Shown here piece after piece: positions 22,928-33,806 of a stretch of DNA of 64,000 bases. The position numbers and the translations under genes were made by a program. The stretch comes from Coix lacryma-jobi var. lacryma-jobi (Eukaryota; Streptophyta; Magnoliopsida; Poales; Poaceae), in assembly GCA_009763385.1 (NCBI GenBank), contig CM019823.1, positions 92,639,104-92,703,103 on the forward strand, in the 5' to 3' direction. Each line of letters opens with the position of its first letter. Position 1 is the stretch's first letter. The notes below the pieces were generated by a model. It made no database searches. It was given only the letters and a program-made list of their open reading frames with translations, and was not told the origin of the DNA.

Positions 22928-24481
22928 GTAAAACGATTGGAGAACGTTTGGTTGGTGGATTCCGGGTGTTCGAGGCACATGACCGGAAACGCCAAGTGGT
23001 TCTCCAGTCTTAGTCCGGTCGCCGGAAAGGAGTATATCACCTTCGGCGACAACAGCAAAGGTAAGGTGCTGTCTCGTGGGTCTGTGCGAGTTAATGAGCA
23101 CTTTGTGTTGCGCGATGTTGCTCTTATCTCTAACTTGCATTTTAACCTTCTTTCTGTTTCGCAACTCTTCGACGACGACTATGAGATTCGTTTTAAACCG
23201 AATCTCAGTCGTATTTTGGATCCTCAGGGCAATCTTGTGTGTTTGATTTCGCCCTTTGGAAAAGTCTTTCGTGCGAATTTCTCGGAGTCTTTTGGTACTT
23301 CTCGTTGTCTTGTGGCTGGACCTTCCTCTTCTGATCTTTGGAAGTGGCATAGGAGACTTGGACATTTGAACTTCTACTTCCTTGCAAGGCTTAGTTCACT
23401 TGGCCTAATCCGAGGATTGCCCAAGTTATCTATGGAGAAGGATCTTGTTTGCCACTCTTGTAGACATGGGAAGATGGTTGCCGCTCCCCACCATCTAGAG
23501 ACTCAGGTCATGACCAAGCGCCCTGGAGAGCTTTTGCACATGGACCTTGTAGGTCCGGCTCGGGTGAGCTCCGTTGGGGGGAAGTTGTATGTACTTGTTG
23601 TTGTTGATGATTTTTCGAGATATTCGTGGGTCTTCTTTTTAGCTGAGAAGACCGAGACTTTCTCCTTTGCTCGCAATCTGATTTTGCGTCTTTAGAATGA
23701 GTTCCCTTTGAACTCGATGCGAGCTATTAGGAGTGATAATGGTTCCGAATTCAAGAATTCGGATTTTGAGAAGTTTTGTAACTCTTTGGGTTTAGAGCAT
23801 CAGTTTTCTTCCCCCTACACACCCCCTCAGAATGGTGTTGTAGAGAGGAAGAATCGGACCCTTGTAGAGATGGCCAGGACGATGCTCGATGAGCATAGGA
23901 CTCCTAGGCGATATTGGGCCGAAGCTATGAACACTGCATGCTATATTTCCAATCGCATTTTTCTTCGAGCTTTCTTGAAAAAGACCTCTTATGAGTTGCG
24001 TTTTGGAAAACTACCCAATGTGAGTTATTTTCGAGTTTTTGGTTGCCATTGTTTTATACTCAAAAAGGGAAACTTGGACAAGTTTGAGTCTCGTTCTTCT
24101 GACGGTGTGTTTTTGGGTTATGGCACTCACACTCGAGCTTATCGTGTACTTAACCTTGACACTAACCGAGTCATGGAGACATCCGATGTCACCTTCGACG
24201 AGACCATGGTTTGTCCTTCTTCTCGTTTTGAGCGTGCAGGTGATCATGAGGTTGGCGAACCTCTTTTCGATGATGAAGAAGAAGGTGTTGAAGGGATAGA
24301 TGACCCAGCACCTCCTCCACCTGCTGTGCCGCAAAGAGTGGCTTCTACGATGACTCACGGCCCCGACACATCGTCTTCCTGGGGGCCGTGGGATCCGCCA
24401 CCCCGAGCGATACCTTTTGTACCCGGGGAGGCACCAGCTGCTGTTGAGGGGGAGGCCACTTCGGCAAGGGAGGCACCATGA
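22928..24481 (+). pseudogene. pol: Element E protease-integrase, one amber stop
   Basis: Protease cleaves the polyprotein and integrase joins cDNA to host DNA. The frame opens right after a TAG at 22925-22927 and has no ATG before the protease motif LVDSGCSRHMTG, which begins near 22950. The GAG-pre-integrase zinc motif is HRRLGH ... CHSC. The integrase core retains all three catalytic residues, in HMDLVGP, SDNGSEF and GVVERKNR. One TAG (23693-23695) replaces Gln in the ILRLQNEF motif. The integrase C-terminal block FRVFGCHCF ... VFLGYG and an acidic Pro-rich linker follow. The frame closes at TGA 24479-24481, a stop shared with A, D and F. Confidence 0.92.
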
Positions 24482-24511
24482 CACATTCAGTGCCAGCACC
24501 CGCCCCAGCAG

Positions 24512-26119
24512 ATGATCGGCAGCATCGACGAATGCGTCACCCGGTCAAGGCAAATCTCTCACTTTGCTCATTCTGCATTTGTTGCTGATTTTGAACCCCG
24601 GGATGTTGGACACGCTTTGACGGATCCTGATTGGGTCAATGCCATGCATGAGGAGCTTGAGAACTTTGAGAGAAATCGGGTTTGGGTTCTAGTGTCTCCA
24701 CCTTCTGAGTGTCATCCAATTGGGAAAAAATGGGTTTTCAAAAACAAACAAGGAGAAGATGGCCATGTTGTGAGAAACAAGGCCAGACTCGTAGCCCAGG
24801 GATATAGTCAGAAGGAGGGGATAGACTATGAGGAGACATTTGCTCCTATAGCACGTTTGGAGGCTATTAGGATACTCTTGGCTTTTGCTGCATCCAAAGG
24901 TTTCAAACTTTTTCAAATGGATGTCAAGAGTGCCTTCTTAAACGACTACATAGAAGAGGAGGTGTATGTTAGACAACCCCCCGGTTTTGAAAATCCCAAG
25001 TTTCCAAACCATGTCTTTAAACTTCACAAAGCTTTGTATGGTTTGAAACAAGCCCCTAGAGCCTGGTATGATAGGATGAAAACCTTTTTGCTTGCTAAGG
25101 GTTTTAAAATGGGATGTGTAGATAAAACGCTCTTTCTCCTCAAGCAAGGCACTGATACTCTATTGGTCCAAATTTACGTGGATGATATCATTTTCGGTGG
25201 TTCTTCTAACGCTTTGGTTGCCAAGTTTGCAGACACTATAAGCAGGGAGTTCGAGATGAGCATGATGGGCGAGTTGACGTTCTTCCTCGGGTTGCAAATC
25301 AAGCAATCCCGAGAAGGAACGTTCGTGCACCAGGGCAAGTATACCAGAGATATCCTGAAGAAGTTCGACATGGGTGAGGCCAAGCCTCTTCCAACACCCA
25401 TGGCGACTATGACAGCCCTGGATGCGGACAAGGAGGGAGAAGCAGTGAACCAGAAGGAGTACTGGAGTATGATCGGATCGCTGCTGTACCTGACGGCGAC
25501 ACGCCCGGACATCCAGTTCGCGGTGTGTCTTTGCGCGCGATTTCAGTCTTCGCCGCGCACTTCTCAACGTCAGGCGGTCAAGCGCATTATGAGGTACTTA
25601 GCCTTCTCTCCAGAATTCGGGATTTGGTATTCTGCTTCCTCCACCCTTTCCCTTTGTGGTTATTCCGATGCCAATTTTGCTGGTTGCCGTATTGATTGCA
25701 AGTCCACTTCTGGGACTTGCCAGTTTATTGGTTCTTCTCTTGTTTCGTGGTCTTCTCGCAAGCAGTCTAGCGTTGCCCAGTCTACCACGGAGGCTGAGTA
25801 TGTCACTGCGGCTAACTGTTGTTCCCAGTTACTCTGGATGATGGCCACTTTGCGTGATTTTGGTCTGAGCTTTTCTCATGTTCCATTGCTTTGTGACAGC
25901 ACGAGCGCGATTAGCGTTGCTAAGAACCCCGTGCTTCACTCGAAGACCAAACACATTTATGTGCGCTTTCATTTTCTGCGAGACCACTATGAGAAGGGTG
26001 ATATCGACCTTCGCCATGTTGATACTCATCATCAGCTTGCTGATATTTTTACCAAGCCTTTGGACCAATCAACCTTTAATCGGTTGAGAGGTGAGCTTGG
26101 TGTGTGTTTCCCCTTTTAG
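24512..26119 (+). CDS. pol: Element E reverse transcriptase-RNase H, open frame
   Basis: This 535-residue open frame starts at an ATG 30 bp after the TGA that closes the integrase frame, in the same frame. It covers the complete copia RVT_2 domain (GKKWVFKNKQGEDG, LFQMDVKSAFL, YGLKQAPRAWYD, catalytic YVDD at 25175-25186) and Ty1-type RNase H with TEAEYV and LLCDSTSA. At the fourth acidic position other copies read KHIDVRFHF. Here it is KHIYVRFHF, so RNase H may be inactive. It ends GVCFPF with TAG at 26117-26119. In a working element it would be part of the gag-pol polyprotein, and the ATG is only where this open frame begins. Confidence 0.9.
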   Translation: MIGSIDECVTRSRQISHFAHSAFVADFEPRDVGHALTDPDWVNAMHEELENFERNRVWVLVSPPSECHPIGKKWVFKNKQGEDGHVVRNKARLVAQGYSQKEGIDYEETFAPIARLEAIRILLAFAASKGFKLFQMDVKSAFLNDYIEEEVYVRQPPGFENPKFPNHVFKLHKALYGLKQAPRAWYDRMKTFLLAKGFKMGCVDKTLFLLKQGTDTLLVQIYVDDIIFGGSSNALVAKFADTISREFEMSMMGELTFFLGLQIKQSREGTFVHQGKYTRDILKKFDMGEAKPLPTPMATMTALDADKEGEAVNQKEYWSMIGSLLYLTATRPDIQFAVCLCARFQSSPRTSQRQAVKRIMRYLAFSPEFGIWYSASSTLSLCGYSDANFAGCRIDCKSTSGTCQFIGSSLVSWSSRKQSSVAQSTTEAEYVTAANCCSQLLWMMATLRDFGLSFSHVPLLCDSTSAISVAKNPVLHSKTKHIYVRFHFLRDHYEKGDIDLRHVDTHHQLADIFTKPLDQSTFNRLRGELGVCFPF

Positions 26120-26281
26120 ATGGGGGAAACACTTTGGATTTTGTATGATACACTGACTTTTTGTTTTCAGTTGTTTGTGCTTCTTTTTGATTTCTTCGTG
26201 CATCTTTTGCATTTCAGCATACGCTTTTACATTCTGAGCTTCATGTGTATAATCTGAAGAATGTAACTATGCTCTGTGTAG

Positions 26282-26286
26282 TTTTT
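26282..26286. repeat. Target duplication of Cassandra-like LTR (TTTTT)
   Basis: TTTTT at 26282-26286 and 26562-26566. Because it is a homopolymer, its exact edge is weak evidence on its own. Confidence 0.6.
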
Positions 26287-26561
26287 TATGATAAAGACTA
26301 GGATCCAAGCTGAATCTGGATATGGCCCTTAAAACAAAGTTGTAGATATTAATGAATGGAACAACTTTGGTATATAAAGTTAAGCGTGCTTGGCCTAGAG
26401 AAATTTAGGGATGGGTGACCGACCGGGAAGTTCTTCCCGGGTGCGCACGAGTGAGGACAAAGTGCGCAGAAAAGACTGGTGTTGGTCTGTGAGGGAAGTC
26501 TATGTCCTAGAAAAGCTGCCAGATGTATGTGGGCCTGACCACGTGGAGGCGGGACGTTACA
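26287..26561 (+). mobile_element. Solo LTR with 5S rRNA sequence, Cassandra-like TRIM
   Basis: These 275 bp are absent from the homologous position in the tails of A, D, F and C. The right end GACGTTACA is LTR-like; the left end TATGATAA would be TGTGATAA before a G to A change. It contains a 5S rRNA-like block at 26377-26430. Terminal-repeat retrotransposons in miniature of the Cassandra family are known to carry 5S sequence in their LTRs. Only one LTR is present, so it is a solo LTR. I did not align it to a reference Cassandra. Confidence 0.75.
26377..26430 (+). other. 5S rRNA-derived block
   Basis: AAGTTAAGCGTGCTTGG and GGATGGGTGACC correspond to the A-box and C-box parts of the plant 5S rRNA internal promoter. 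The interval between them and the ends differ from true 5S, so this is not a 5S gene. Confidence 0.8.
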
Positions 26562-27399
26562 TTTTTGATCCGATGTTTAATGTTGATGCTGTAGCTTATG
26601 CTCTTTCTGATCACTAGTGCATACTATGAGCTGAGCTATCTTTGAATGGTGAATTTTTTTAATGAACTTAAAACTTGAAAATATTCACCATTGAGATATG
26701 CAACTAGCATGTGTAGGATGTGTTGAAGTCACATGTGCTTTTCATATATGCTAGGTTGCTATGTCTCTAGTGTTGAGTCATTCACTTGCTTGGTATGTCA
26801 TATTCTGTTTAAAATCTGAACCAAGTTAAGTGAATTGGAAAGATCGAGATGGGTTTGCTTGTTAGCACCTCACAGTTTCGAGACTGTTTCTCATTGCACT
26901 TTGAGTTAAACTTGAGCTGTGTAGTGTATGACCGAAACTGTTGCTTTAAGCTTCTGATTGCTTATGCATAGGCTTCGCACAGTTGAAAAGTTAGGCAATA
27001 ACAAGCATTCAACCTCTCACAGTTACATGTTGTTTTCTGAACTTGTGTAATTTCACCGCTGCAACTCTGATTAAAATCTGAAATCACAAGTATATACCTA
27101 AATTGGTATCAGCATGATGATTGAACTGTGCTAGGGGTAGTTCACTTGGTATACATGATTAGCACTTGTTTGAGTTCCTGTTTATACATGTCTGTGCTAT
27201 TTTGATGGTGAATACCTTTTTCGGCTTAAAACTGCTCACATGTTCATATTTCATTCTTAGTGATCAGCTTGAGCCTTTGCTAGCATTCTGTGCATTTTTC
27301 TGAGTCATCGGATCAGAACTCTGTCGAGCATCTTTGCACTCTTTTGAGTATACTCCTGAAGCTCCTCACTTGCATTCTGACTCATATGCATTTTGGAAG

Positions 27400-27570
27400 A
27401 GGGAGAACCTCTCTTATTGGCACTTTTTGTTGGTGCATTTTCTGAGGGAGAGCCGTGTGTCTTGATAAGTGCATTTTCAACTAAGGGAGAGAAATTGCAA
27501 ATCATTACCCTCCGCGTTTCAGCTAAGGGGGAGCCTTCCTGGTTGTTTGCACTATTCGAGGGGGAGTTTG
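27400..27570 (+). promoter_or_regulatory. Polypurine tract cluster, element E
   Basis: Five tracts of the AGAGGGAGA, TGAGGGAGA, AAGGGAGAG, AAGGGGGAG and GAGGGGGAG type occur within 170 bp. Confidence 0.75.
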
Positions 27571-27615
27571 TTTCCAGTTGAGTCTTTGACATTTTCAATT
27601 GGTTTGGAGCGGTTT

Positions 27616-27893
27616 GCTAGTTGCGTTGAGCCTTAGCCTCTTTCTTGAGGGACTAGCATTTGCTTTTCAGATTTTCAATTGGTGTCGAACTCTTTTTGGT
27701 AACAGTCGGTATCAAGCTTTCTTTGCTAGTTGTGTTGAGCCTCTGTGCCTCTATCTTGAGGGACTAGCATTTTGCTTCGATATTTTCGATTGGGATTTGC
27801 TAGCGGTGTTGAGCCTGTTCTACCTCTTCTTGAGGGCTAGCTTTGCTTTGCTTGGTTGCGTCGAGCCGATTGCCCATGTCTTTGGGAACCAAG
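27616..27893 (+). repeat. GAGCC hairpin array, element E (4 units)
   Basis: Units lie at 27616-27657 and 27725-27768 (GCTAGT/ACTAGC), 27799-27841 (GCTAGC/GCTAGC) and 27851-27893 (CTTGGTT/AACCAAG with inner CCCA/TGGG). Motifs TTGGTTTGGAGC and TCGGTATCAAGC precede the first two units. Confidence 0.82.
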
Positions 27894-28028
27894 TTGTTTT
27901 GCTCTTTCCACTTGACCTTTTTCGGCTTTGCTATGCTTTTGGGTCATTTGGTTGACTTCTCTCTTCTCCTTCTTCCTTCCTTCTTCTGCTACTATTATGA
28001 TTTGTGTTGGTAGTTGACAATGCACTCA

Positions 28029-28041
28029 TCAAGGGGGAGAT
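28029..28041 (+). promoter_or_regulatory. LTR-adjacent polypurine tract, element E
   Basis: TCAAGGGGGAGAT abuts the 3' LTR's TGCGG. Confidence 0.85.
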
Positions 28042-30114
28042 TGCGGATACATGGGTGTATGCCGGGTCTCTGAGAGATGAGTGATTGTCAACTGGGATGA
28101 TGCGCATGTTCTTTGGCTTGTGTTGTGCAGGTGTCGAGCACGGATGCAGTGATCAAAGGCGAGGTGAAGGTCAAGTAGAGACGTGCCGTGCCGATGGACC
28201 GGGAGTGGCAAAGGGCGGACGTGAGGCTTGGACTGAGGGACCAGAGGCCTGAGGATCAGCTGTGGTGGCTGGCAGCCTGTGGCAGCTACAAGTGAAGACT
28301 TGCGGTCATGTGTTGCTTGAGTCGTGGACTTGGGGACACGTGTCAGTGGGCGGGGTGCACCTGAGGTGCATCCCATCTACGACGTCGGTTTGGCGGTAGA
28401 GCCAGTGAAAAACCATCGGGTGGACGGTTTCCAGGTTTGGGCCTCAAAACCTGGGTGCGGACGGTTTCCGAGTTTGGCCACAAAACTCGGGCTGAGGACG
28501 GTTTCCAGGTTTGGGCCTCAAAACTTGGGCGTTGAGGGTTTGCTGAGTTTGGCCTCAAAACTCAGAAGCTGGTGGGCTGGTTTCCCGGTTTGGGCCTCAA
28601 AACCGGGGGATGGCTGGAAAAGGCTGGTTTCCCGGTTTGGGCCACAAAACCGGGGGTGCAGAGCGAGGGCGGCACGTGGCGGCAGTCGGGAGGTTGCGTC
28701 GAGGCAACGCTACGAGTTGTGCGGGCGTGGCCATCGGATCCACCTACCACCGAGTTGGTCCAGAATAACCTTAGGGTTTAGTTGGTTCGCTCTGTAAGTA
28801 GTTAGGGGTAGAGTGGGAATTAGGAATAGGTTAGAATTAGGATAAATAGGGGGAGACACCCACCTCCCCATCCATCTCAGTTAATCATCTCAGTCATTTG
28901 CTCTTTTGCTTCTAGGGTTTCCTGCTCTCCCACATCCCTGCTGTAGCGAACTGAGATCCACAGAGAAGAGAACAATACCTCTGGGCCCGTGAGATTTTGA
29001 GGAAGCGAGACTGTAATCTCACTGTTGTAGCGTGTGGTAGCCACATGGTTGCAATTTCGTGGTTGTGATTCATGTTTTGATTGTGTTCTTCGCGGATTAC
29101 TTTTCTCCACGTTTTTCCCATTGATCGATCTCTTTGCTCGGTGCATCTCTTGCAAATCCGTTTGAACCAAGTTGTTCTAGATCGTGAGGCACTTCTTTCC
29201 ACCGAAGGAATTCACCTCTAACCTCACGGTCTAGGAGATCGAGCAATTTTAGGTTTGGATCGGTTTTTGCTCCTTAGTCCCGAATTCTTCCAATTCACCG
29301 ACTTGGAGTTACGTTCGAGCCATGATTCCGTTGGGATAGCTCACTAACATCCTTGGAACTCCTCATACCAAGTCTAGGCCTTAGTGCTTTTGATTCGGAG
29401 GAGATCAGGTGAATTTCGCGGAAGAACAGTGCTGGTTCGGGACCATCAGACGCTGAACCTGGGAGCATCGGACGCTGAGTTCATCACACCGGAGCGTCCA
29501 TTGCCACGTGTCACCTGACAGTGATTTTAAAGGAGCATCGGACGCTGACCATCGGAGCGTCCGTTGCCATCGGATGCGCCGGAGGTCGAGCATCGGACGC
29601 TATTGTTTCACTGTAGCAGCGTCTGATGCCTATGCAGTAAGGTTCCAGATTCGCTCTGTTTGCATCGGACGCGTCCGTTGGTTGGTCATCAGACGCTGCC
29701 TGCCTCCGATGCTGCTGAGTTTGCGCAGTTTCGTTCGCGGTTCGATCGTTCGTTGTCGGTTTTGATTTCCGGCTTTTGCGTTGGATTTCTGACTTCGTGC
29801 TCTACAGAAATCGGGCTTCCCTCTTTGTAAAATAGCCTGAATCCCCCGAACAACACGAGGGGGAGGTTGAGGTTACCCAAAGTCCATCCTGTCACTAGTT
29901 GACTTGCGTGAACTCGGGTGAGGAAGTTTTTGTGGTGTCCCGCTGTGTTCCTAGGGAACATCCACCCATTCTCTTGGGTCGTGGACATCACGCGCATCGG
30001 TTTTGCTCTTGGGGTTGATTTTCTGGGACAGAGGCTATTAGTTTCCGAAAGGAAAATTTGAAGCTCCCATTCACCCCCCTCTGGTCGCTTTCTGGTAGCA
30101 CTTTCGGTCCTTCA
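28042..30114 (+). repeat. 3' LTR of element E
   Basis: This 2073 bp copy matches the 5' LTR (18092-20165) along its whole length. The CATCGGACGC cluster is at 29443-29713 and the TATA-like box at 28842-28848. Confidence 0.95.
28392..28654 (+). repeat. U3 GGGCC hairpin array, E 3' LTR
   Basis: Same unit order as in the 5' LTR. The last unit here has a perfect CCCGGTTT/AAACCGGG stem. Confidence 0.86.
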
Positions 30115-32408
30115 GCAGGACGCCTCTGAACATTCGGCACATGTACATCATGGAATGGATGGTACATGTCTGTGTTGTTCATCTCCTTTGCACGGCGCGC
30201 CTCTCTCTTGCGTCGAAAGCAAAACTCACTCAAGTGTCCATCTGTCCAATAGTGCTCACAATGGTACCTCACCGCTCTCACAGGGGGTTGTTGGTACTCA
30301 CGGTAGTGGGTGTGGATCACTTTGCCCTTCTGTGGCATAATCTCCTCCTGGATAGGTGGCATCGTGTCAAGCTTGTTTTTCAGGTGGTTGGGCTTGGGAT
30401 GCCATGTCTGCTTCTTGGGTGGAGCTCTCGAAGGTTCAACGAACACACCATCCTTGGTGTTGTGCTTGAGAAGCTCTTCGGGTGGAATCTTAGTAAGCTT
30501 GGGAGTAGTGGTGGAGTTGGGCTTCTCACATGGGTTAAGACCACTCGACTCTCCAATCTTCCCAAAAGATGAAACATCAACACCCTGAGCAAAGCCTACA
30601 CCAGGACCTCCGGCAGCACGCTTGAATTGGGCTATCATCATCCCAAGCTGCGGCTCACCACTAGACACCCATGACAAGATGGTCCGAAGGTATGTGTTTT
30701 CCTCCTCGGTTTGCATCTTGTCATGCTTCACGTTTGCGATCTCCATCTCCAAACCCTCACACAAAGCGCACCTAGAAACATAAGTGCTACCCGAGCTGGC
30801 CTTCTCAAGACACACAATCTTGGCATTCTTCTCTGCCAACTCGGTTTGCAAGCCTGCACAAGACTTGCACACACCCAACAGCGAGGATCTAGCCTTCAGC
30901 TCATCCACCTCTCCAACCAACGCCACATACTTACCTCTCAAAGTGAGAAGGTCAGTCATGTGTGTGGTGCACATCTCACACTCAACCTCCTTAGAGACCA
31001 CTACGGTGGACTTGGCAAACTCAAGTTCCTTCACCATATCCTCCCACTTCTGCCTAAACTCCTTACGCTCTCTAGCAGCACGCCTAAGCAGCTTATCTTG
31101 ACTAAGTAGAGCGGCAGTAAGTTTCTCGGCCTCAGCAGAAAGCTCGTCGGGGGTCAGAGATACCTAGGAGGTGTCGTCGTCGTCGTCGTTCCGAGGGGTC
31201 TCCTCTAGCTCGCCGTCGACCTCCTTGCCGAGGTCCATGGTGCAGAAGCCCTCGTCATCGGCGAAGAAGCAAAGGCCGTTGAGCTTGTCCTCGATCCTCT
31301 TCTTCTTCTCGGACTCATCGTCGCTTGAGGAAGCGGAGTCGTCATTCGAGTCGTCGACATCGCTGAGCGTGGCGAAGAACGCACGCTGCTCAGCATGGGC
31401 CTTCTCCATGTACTTCGTCTTGATGTACTCCTTGTTAAAGCCGCCCTTCCGCTTGTGCTTTGCAGGAACATACTTTTCCTTGCGCTTGCCGGAGTCGTAC
31501 TTGTGCCCATGATCTGCCTTGCCGAAGGTCTGCTTGTTCTTCTTTGGGCAATTGGCGATGAAGTGGTTGGGGTCGCCGAATTCAAAGCATCCTGAGCGTC
31601 CTCCTCCGCGGCGACGGTTCATGCAGTTGTTGTGAAACTGCGAGAACCGGTTGGCGAGCAAGGCCAACTCGTCATCCCCCATGAACTCCAGCTGCTCCTC
31701 TGTAACAGAAAGAAGTGAAGAGAGTGCAAAGCCTCCAGATGTGTTAGCAGAAGAGCCAGAAAGCAAAGCCATTGACGGTCCAGAAGGATTTTCATAAGAA
31801 GCCCTCGCCATGGCATCGATCTCACTGGACTTGAGCTTACTAAAGAGCTCGTCGCATGTGAGGGTCTCATAGTTAGGTGATTCAATGATAGCCTGAACCT
31901 TGGAATCCCACACCGACCGATCAAGGGTATGCAAAAGCTTCAGAGCCCTCTCATGATCGTCGAAAGGCAACAACTACTTGTTAGCCCTCATCCTGTTGAC
32001 AATCACCTGAAAGCGAGCGAATAAACTCTCTATGCTCTCGCCAGGCATATGTCGAAAGTTCTCATACTCCCGCTTGTGCGACTCATAGAGATGGGACTTG
32101 ACTTGAGAGGTTCCCTCATGGAAACGCATGAGGGTCACCCAAATCTCACGAGCCGTGCGGAGATGAGAAACGCGATCAAACTCAGACATGCTCAAGCATG
32201 AGAAAAGAGCATTACGGGCTCGGCTATTGGCATCGTGCTCATCGATCCGATGCTGAGTGACATGAGCAGCCAAGACCACGTAATCGGCAGAGTTGCAAAT
32301 ATCCCAGATGGAAGCACCCAAACTCTACAGATAGACCGACATGCGTATCTTCCAATACGCATAGTTCGTCCCATCGAAAAATGGCGGTTTGCCTATGCCG
32401 CGATCCAT
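30115..32408 (-). pseudogene. gag: Element D gag, N-terminal and central part
   Basis: It begins at the minus-strand ATG 32406-32408, soon after the primer site. The UBN2 capsid region reads FFDGTNYAYWKIRM through ESIESLFARF, with a TAG in place of Gln in the AYLQSLG motif (near 32327) and a TAG in place of Glu in NKELLPF (31974-31976). The first knuckle reads CFEFGDPNHFIANC: its second Cys is Phe, so zinc binding is lost. A TAG at 31164-31166 replaces Gln in TSQVSL. The coiled coil keeps CEMC, CKSC and CALC. The second knuckle near 30215-30255 reads CEHYWTDGHLSEFC, again with a lost Cys. The C-terminal tail continues at 17759-18091. Confidence 0.88.
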
Positions 32409-32445
32409 GTCACCTTATGTGGATCTGGAACCGGCTAAGGTGGAA

Positions 32446-32469
32446 GATCCTTAACCCGATCTGATACCA
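32446..32469 (-). promoter_or_regulatory. Primer binding site, element D
   Basis: The minus strand reads TGGTATCAGATCGGG, two bases from the LTR end. It is initiator-Met tRNA-like with a change in the AGAGC part. Confidence 0.88.
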
Positions 32470-32742
32470 ATTGAAGGACCGAAAGTGCTACCAGAAAGCG
32501 ACCAGAGGGGGGTGAATGGGAGCTTCAAATTTTCCTTTCGGAAACTTGTTGCCTCTGTCCCGAGAATCAACCCCAAGAGCAAACCTAGAGCTTGTAAGTG
32601 TCCACGACCCTAGATGTAGGGTGGATGCCTCCGAGAAGCACAGCGGGACACTATACAACCTTAGAAACCCAACGCAAAAAACGGAAACCAAAACCGTCAA
32701 TGAACGAACAAACTGCAAACAAAATACGTGCAAAGCAGCTCT

Positions 32743-33026
32743 GACCGGACTCACTAGTGCGTCCGGTCAGTAGGCACCGGACGCGTCCGGTCGAGCAAAA
32801 CCCAAATTGGGAGCTCTCTGTTTGTGACCGGACTCACTATCCTCGAGCGTCCGGTATCAACCTTAGAGTCCGGTCAGATGAGACGAAAACGAGGAACAGT
32901 GTGAGCTGCGCGTCCGGTCGGTTTCCAGGGGAGAGTCCAGTCAGTACGCAGGGAAAAAACGTGACGAACATTCAACAACCGGACTCCGGGGGTGCGTCCG
33001 GTCAGCCCGAGCCAAGCGTCCGGTCA
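32743..33026 (-). repeat. GCGTCCGGTC palindrome cluster, D 5' LTR
   Basis: Same motif set as 11228-11510. Confidence 0.7.
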
Positions 33027-33806
33027 CCCCGAAAGTCTACTGTTCGTTCACCGATTCGACTCAATCTCACCCAAAACGAAACCTCTAGGGATTAAACTTG
33101 GTGAGAAGAGTCACAAGGAGGATAGTGAGCTATCTCTAAGAGATCATGGCTCGAACCTATCTCCAAATCGATGAATCGAAGAAATTTGGGGGAAGGGAGA
33201 AAAACTTGACCCGAAACGAAAATCAATCGATCTACTAGCTCGTGAGGTTAGAGGAGAATTCCTTCGGTGGAAAGAAGTGCCTCACGATCTAGAACAACTT
33301 GGTTCAAACGGATTTGCAAAAGTTGCACCAAGAAGAGAGATCAATCAACGGGAAAAACCGTGGAGAAAAGCAACCCACGAAGAACACGAACAAAACGCGA
33401 ATCACAACCACGAATTTGCAACCGTGTGGCTACCACACGCTACAACAGTGAGATTACGGTCTCACTTCCTCAAAATCTCACGAACACAGAGGTATGATTG
33501 TCTTCTCTGTGGATCTCAGTTCGCTACAGCAGGGGCGAGGGAGAGCAGGAAAACCTAGAAGGCAAAATGGCAAATGACTGAGATAAAATGGGAGGAGGGT
33601 GTCTCCATCCTACTTCTAATTCCTACTCTACCCCTCACTAATTACAGAGCGAGCCAGCTAAACCCTAGGGTTATTCTGGACCAACTCGAAGATGCTGGTG
33701 ATCCGACGGCCATGCCCGCACAACTGGTAGCGTTGCCTCGACGCAACCTCACCAATTGCCGCCACGTGCCGCCACCGCTCCGCTCGTCCTTTTCCCGGAC
33801 TTTGCC

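Larger units (their letters stand above)
26120..28041 (+). other. Element E 3' non-coding tail
   Basis: No gene is seen here. It contains the Cassandra-like solo LTR (26287-26561), AT-rich sequence shared with the other tails, a polypurine cluster (27400-27570), four hairpins (27616-27893) and the LTR-adjacent tract at 28029-28041. Confidence 0.8.
18092..30114 (+). mobile_element. Element E: full-length Sirevirus, best preserved copy
   Basis: This 12,023 bp element has LTRs of 2074 and 2073 bp, a primer site, gag, protease, integrase, RT, RNase H and a tail, with a perfect 5 bp duplication. It lies in D's gag in the opposite orientation. Coding damage is limited to a few in-frame stops with no frameshift that I can see. 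The two LTRs differ at scattered sites, roughly 2-3 percent by eye. A 275 bp Cassandra-like solo LTR is inserted in its tail. Confidence 0.97.

Noticed and set aside
26377..26430. A functional 5S rRNA gene
   Set aside because: Only the central promoter-like part matches. The 5' and 3' ends and the termination T-run of 5S are missing, and it is embedded in an LTR-like insertion.
26411..26617. A 68-residue ORF in the E tail
   Set aside because: It is a translation of the 5S-bearing solo LTR and is not conserved.
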